Assembly: GCF_016103465.1 (NCBI RefSeq)
Contig: NZ_JAEEAP010000052.1
Span: forward strand, 1-33,352
From: Streptomyces sabulosicollis
GTDB taxonomy: Bacteria > Actinomycetota > Actinomycetes > Streptomycetales > Streptomycetaceae
Reading direction: 5' to 3'
DNA length: 33,352 nt
The notes beneath the pieces are model-generated. The model made no database searches, was not told where the DNA came from, and worked only from the letters and a program-made list of their open reading frames with translations. A program made the translations under genes and the position numbers. This document shows, in pieces, positions 30,869 to 33,352 of the stretch. Each line of letters opens with the position of its first letter. Within the stretch, counting starts at the first letter, position 1.

Positions 30869-31434
30869 TAGGCCGCGCCGGTCAGGGCCAGGAATTCGGC
30901 GCGCGAGCGGGCGTCGGAACGCAGCAGCCCGAGCAGGAGGGAGGTCATGGTGCTCGATCCGGTGGCCTGGACGCCGCGCAGGGTCATACAGGAGTGCTCG
31001 GCCTCGATCACCACACCGACGCCCTTGGGCTCCAGATGGGTCTGAAGCCGGTCGGCGACCTGCTTGGTCAGGCGTTCCCGGACCTGTGGGCGGCAGGCGA
31101 AGTGCTCAACGACGCGGGCCAGCTTCGACAGGCCCAGGATGCGGCCGCCGGGCAGATGGCCGACGTGGGCGGTGCCGACGAACGGCAGCAGATGGTGTTC
31201 GCACACCGACCGGACGGGAATGCGGCGGGTCAGGACGAGTTCGTCGTAGCCCTCGTCGTTGGGGAACGTGGTCAGGTCGAAGGGGCGCGGGCTGAACAGT
31301 TCGGCATAGGCGCGGGCCATCCGGCCCGGTGTGCCGCGCAGACTCTCCGACGAGGTGGAGATGCCCAGGGCGTTGAGGAACTGGCCGGGACGCGGCCTCC
31401 GCGGCGGCCAGGTCGATATCGCCGGACTCATCAT
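30868..31434 (-). CDS. folE: GTP cyclohydrolase I, N-terminus frame-disturbed
   Basis: A 188-residue FolE that turns GTP into 7,8-dihydroneopterin triphosphate, the first step to folate and pterins. The catalytic part is intact: TPGRMARAYAELF, SVCEHHLLPF (zinc Cys and His), GLSKLARVVEHFA, and EAEHSCMTLRGV with the second zinc Cys. Only the first ~20 residues look wrong: MMSPAISTWPPRRPRPG is not family-like, while the neighbouring frame gives DESGDIDLAAAEAA, the expected N-terminus. A one-base insertion near 31383-31392 explains this. The shortened, altered start may still allow folding, since catalytic residues lie later. The 5' end abuts a broken regulator. Confidence 0.85.
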   Translation of the reverse strand: MMSPAISTWPPRRPRPGQFLNALGISTSSESLRGTPGRMARAYAELFSPRPFDLTTFPNDEGYDELVLTRRIPVRSVCEHHLLPFVGTAHVGHLPGGRILGLSKLARVVEHFACRPQVRERLTKQVADRLQTHLEPKGVGVVIEAEHSCMTLRGVQATGSSTMTSLLLGLLRSDARSRAEFLALTGAA

Positions 31435-31952
31435 CCGGGCGCGCCGGCCGCGCGGTCACCCGTGACGAGGCCGCCGCCAGCGTCGGCATCTCGCGCAAGC
31501 TGGCCGCCTTCCACCTCGACAAGCTCGACCGACGCCGGGCTGCTGGGCGCCCGCTATGAAACGCCCGGCGGGATCCGGAAGGTCGGCAGACGGCCGAAGG
31601 TGTACGAACCCACCGACGCTCAGATCTCGGTCGCATCCCCGAGCGGCGCCATGAACTCCTGGCGGACCTGCTGCTGGACGCGGTCCTCACCGAGGGGACC
31701 GACGAAAGCGCCGCGCCGCCGGCGGTGCGGGCCGCCGAGCGGCGCGGCCGGCGGATGGGCGAGGCCGCGCGGGACGAGACCCGCCCGGGCCGCCTGGGCC
31801 CCGAACGCGGGCTGACCGTCTGCGAGCGCCTGCTGGACGCGTACGGCTATGAGCCCGTCCGGCAAGCCCCCACCGAGCTCCGGCTGCGCAACTGCCCGTT
31901 CCACCCGCTGACCGCGAAGGCCCCCGATGGGCGGATGGCCCGGGATCGCTGA
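31434..31952 (+). pseudogene. Broken HTH regulator (ArsR/SufR-like) divergent from folE
   Basis: Successive plus-strand frames give pieces of one winged-helix regulator. RAGRAVTRDEAAASVGISRK then LAAFHLDKL are encoded from 31440. After a shift near 31530 comes AGLLGARYETPGGIRKVGRR then PKVYEPTDAQISV. After another shift near 31632, IPERRHELLADLLLDAVL leads on to CERLLDAYGYEPVRQAPTE and LRLRNCPFHPLT. The frame then fails again (APDGRMARDR, stop 31950-31952), losing the usual C-terminal end. The N-terminal ~20 residues are also missing, because the sequence runs into the folE start. At least three lesions make this a pseudogene unless the assembly is poor here. Confidence 0.65.
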
Positions 31953-32046
31953 TACGGGCCGCTCTCGGGCGGCCCACTGGCCCGTCGATGGACGGCGGGG
32001 TCAGCGGGCGGCGGCCGGTTTCACCGGCGGGGTGATGCCTCGGAGA

Positions 32047-32094
32047 GGCCAAGAAGCCGAGAGGTCGAGGGGCCAAGAAGCCGAGGGGCCGAGA
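32047..32094. repeat. Two-copy 24-bp tandem repeat
   Basis: GGCCAAGAAGCCGAG begins both 24-base units (32047-32070 and 32071-32094), which differ at three positions; a degraded third unit may follow. It lies 20 bases past the stop of the minus-strand secreted-protein gene, in otherwise non-coding sequence (31953-32113). Confidence 0.6.
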
Positions 32095-32113
32095 GGCTCA
32101 GCGGCCTGGAAGC

Positions 32114-32785
32114 CTAGAACAGGCGGTTCAGGCGGAGCGACAGGTAGCAGCCGCCGGCGCGGCCGTCGGTGTCGTCGCTCACGGTCACGGAGTGGCCCTC
32201 ATAGGCCGTGTCGTAGGTGTCCTTGGGGCGGTAGTTCTTGCACTGCCCCCCGGCGTCGGCGCCGCCGTCTCCGTAGAACTGCACGTCGAGGCCGATGTCC
32301 GAGCGACCGGAGAGGGCGAAGGTGAGGTTGCACCAGCCCGCTCGGCCGTCGGTGTCCACCCGGATGTTGTCGCCGAAGGTCTTGAACGGCTTGATCGGGA
32401 TCGCGTGCGTGCCCCCGTTCTGACACTGGCTGTCGTCGCTGCCGGGCTCCGGCTCCCAGGTGTAGGTGGCGGTCAGGCCCGCGAGGGAGTTCGACGGGTC
32501 GTAGATGCCGAAGGCCAGCTGGCAGCCGCCCGCGCGATTGTCGGTGTCCAGGCGGATGGCGGTGGACCAGTCGGGCGCGGTGACCCACCGCTCCGGCGGA
32601 TTCGTCGGCCCGTCGCACTGGCCGTCGCCGTCGGGGTAGAAACGAACGCCCAGCTCGGGCGAGGCGTTGGCCGAGGACGACGCGGCGCCGGCCGACGTGG
32701 CCGTCAGGCCGCTCACCATCAATAAGCCGACCGCCAGCGCGAATCCCATTCGGGTCGATCTTTTGCCCAGCTTCAGCTTTCTCAC
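32114..32785 (-). CDS. Secreted protein with three Cys-containing repeats, function unknown
   Basis: A 223-residue exported protein. GTG 32785 has GGGAG six bases upstream; the frame extends to 32992 but that part is not protein-like. The signal peptide is VRKLKLGKRSTRMG, then FALAVGLLMVSGLTATSAGA, cleaved after about residue 34. The mature part is three repeats of ~55-65 residues. Each has a Cys in a Gly/Gln-Cys context (GDGQCDGP, SQCQNGG, GGQCKNY) and ends in a D-T-D-x-R-A-G-x-C-x-L signature (DTDNRAGGCQLAF, DTDGRAGWCNLTF, DTDGRAGGCYLSL). One disulfide per repeat is likely. I do not recognise the family; a repeat lectin-like or surface-binding role is possible but unproven. Confidence 0.75.
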   Translation of the reverse strand: MRKLKLGKRSTRMGFALAVGLLMVSGLTATSAGAASSSANASPELGVRFYPDGDGQCDGPTNPPERWVTAPDWSTAIRLDTDNRAGGCQLAFGIYDPSNSLAGLTATYTWEPEPGSDDSQCQNGGTHAIPIKPFKTFGDNIRVDTDGRAGWCNLTFALSGRSDIGLDVQFYGDGGADAGGQCKNYRPKDTYDTAYEGHSVTVSDDTDGRAGGCYLSLRLNRLF

Positions 32786-33352
32786 GTGTGTCTCCCAGGG
32801 TGTCTTCGCTTGATGCCGGAAAGGTGCCGAACCGTTCCACGAGCGCGCATGACCATCACTGAATTCCTGGCGGGTGCGTTGGAACAGGGAGGAGCGGAGA
32901 GGAACAGAGGGAAACCGAGGTGGATCCGATGGAGCAGACGGGAAGGCGAAAATGGACCCTCCCCGGACCGCGGCGCCGCTCTGGCAGGTCACGGCGGCGA
33001 CGGCAGAATTATCCAGGCCACGTCAGGACGAGCGGCAAGCTGGATATCGGCCAGGTATGGCCGAATCAGAGGCGCCTTCAGGGCGAAGGTGAATGTGGGG
33101 TTTCCTGGTGGTGGAGCGATGGGCGCGCGCTATCATATGGGGCTCTGTCCTGGGGAGGGGCCGGTCGACCCCGGGATATGGGCCAAGGCCATGGGCTGAT
33201 GAGTGGGGCGCGTGCCGCCCGACCGAAAGCGCTCATGGCCGAATACGGTGGGGAAGGGAGAGGTATTTCTGGACACCACCGGCGCTTGCGGGAAGCATGT
33301 CCACCTGGCATACGCCGGTGAAAGCCTCTCGCGTCCGAGGCGGGTCCGAGGG
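32786..33352. other. 567 bases with no convincing gene, to contig end
   Basis: Open frames here lack protein-like composition and ribosome sites on either strand. The stretch holds the leader of the secreted-protein gene and one clear dyad, TCGGCCA-GGTA-TGGCCGA (33047-33064), with seven-base perfect arms, which could be an operator for that gene or for a gene beyond the window. Confidence 0.45.

Noticed and set aside
32786-33352. Small genes near the right end (for example frames at 32786-33199 and 33078-33311)
   Set aside because: No ribosome sites, no protein-like composition and no motifs on either strand.
1-33352. CRISPR arrays, tRNA/rRNA genes, insertion sequences or prophage genes
   Set aside because: No repeat-spacer series, tRNA-like cloverleaf, transposase motif or phage protein was found on reading both strands; short repeats are two-copy tandems only.

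Overview
The window looks like a Streptomyces (or close actinomycete) chromosome segment. It is very GC-rich with strong third-position GC, starts are often GTG or TTG, stop/start overlaps such as GTGA and ATGA are common, promoters have TTGACA / TAGnnT boxes, and many products are secreted proteins or TetR, LysR, IclR, PadR and ArsR regulators. Bases 1-19 match the Tn5 mosaic-end sequencing adapter with one mismatch, so the left edge is a contig end with adapter residue.

Region 1 (59-12313) is the most interesting part. A PadR regulator precedes an operon for an acyl/aryl-CoA ligase, a three-subunit molybdenum hydroxylase (Mo large subunit, FAD subunit, and a 2Fe-2S subunit fused to a CoxG-like SRPBCC domain) and an enoyl-CoA-hydratase-family enzyme. 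This gene set resembles 2-furoyl-CoA (Hmf) or 4-hydroxybenzoyl-CoA-type pathways. It is followed directly by an operon for a divergent LarA-family nickel-pincer enzyme, a DUF1858-like CxxC mini-protein, and LarE, LarB and LarC, the complete set that makes the nickel-pincer nucleotide. Both operons have a TTGACA-N17-TAGC(T/G)T promoter followed by almost the same 15-mer, so they probably form one regulon: a Mo-hydroxylase/CoA pathway coupled to a nickel-pincer enzyme of unknown substrate.

Region 2 (12326-18098) holds two regulated accessory units. A LysR gene is divergent from an NmrA-like and an SDR oxidoreductase. A TetR gene is divergent from a three-gene operon of two metallo-beta-lactamase-fold proteins and a SnoaL-like protein, with two matching palindromic operators between them.

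Region 3 (18239-25619) is lipoprotein and metal homeostasis. A DUF8017-like lipoprotein is followed by decayed GNAT and FMN-reductase remnants. Next is an NmtR-type Ni/Co sensor divergent from a P1B-4 ATPase (the CtpJ/NmtR arrangement), then a copper operon (Met/His-rich membrane peptide, CopA, PCuAC-like protein).

Region 4 (25761-32785) is mostly secreted hydrolases: a cutinase/PETase-like polyester hydrolase with the extra active-site disulfide typical of Ideonella PETase, an IclR regulator, a Tat-exported Ig-like/esterase protein, and a GH16 beta-glucanase behind a CebR/LacI-like operator. Then come folE with a disturbed N-terminus next to a broken HTH regulator, and a secreted protein built of three cysteine-containing repeats. 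The last ~570 bases contain no convincing gene. No tRNA, rRNA, CRISPR array, insertion sequence or prophage gene was seen.
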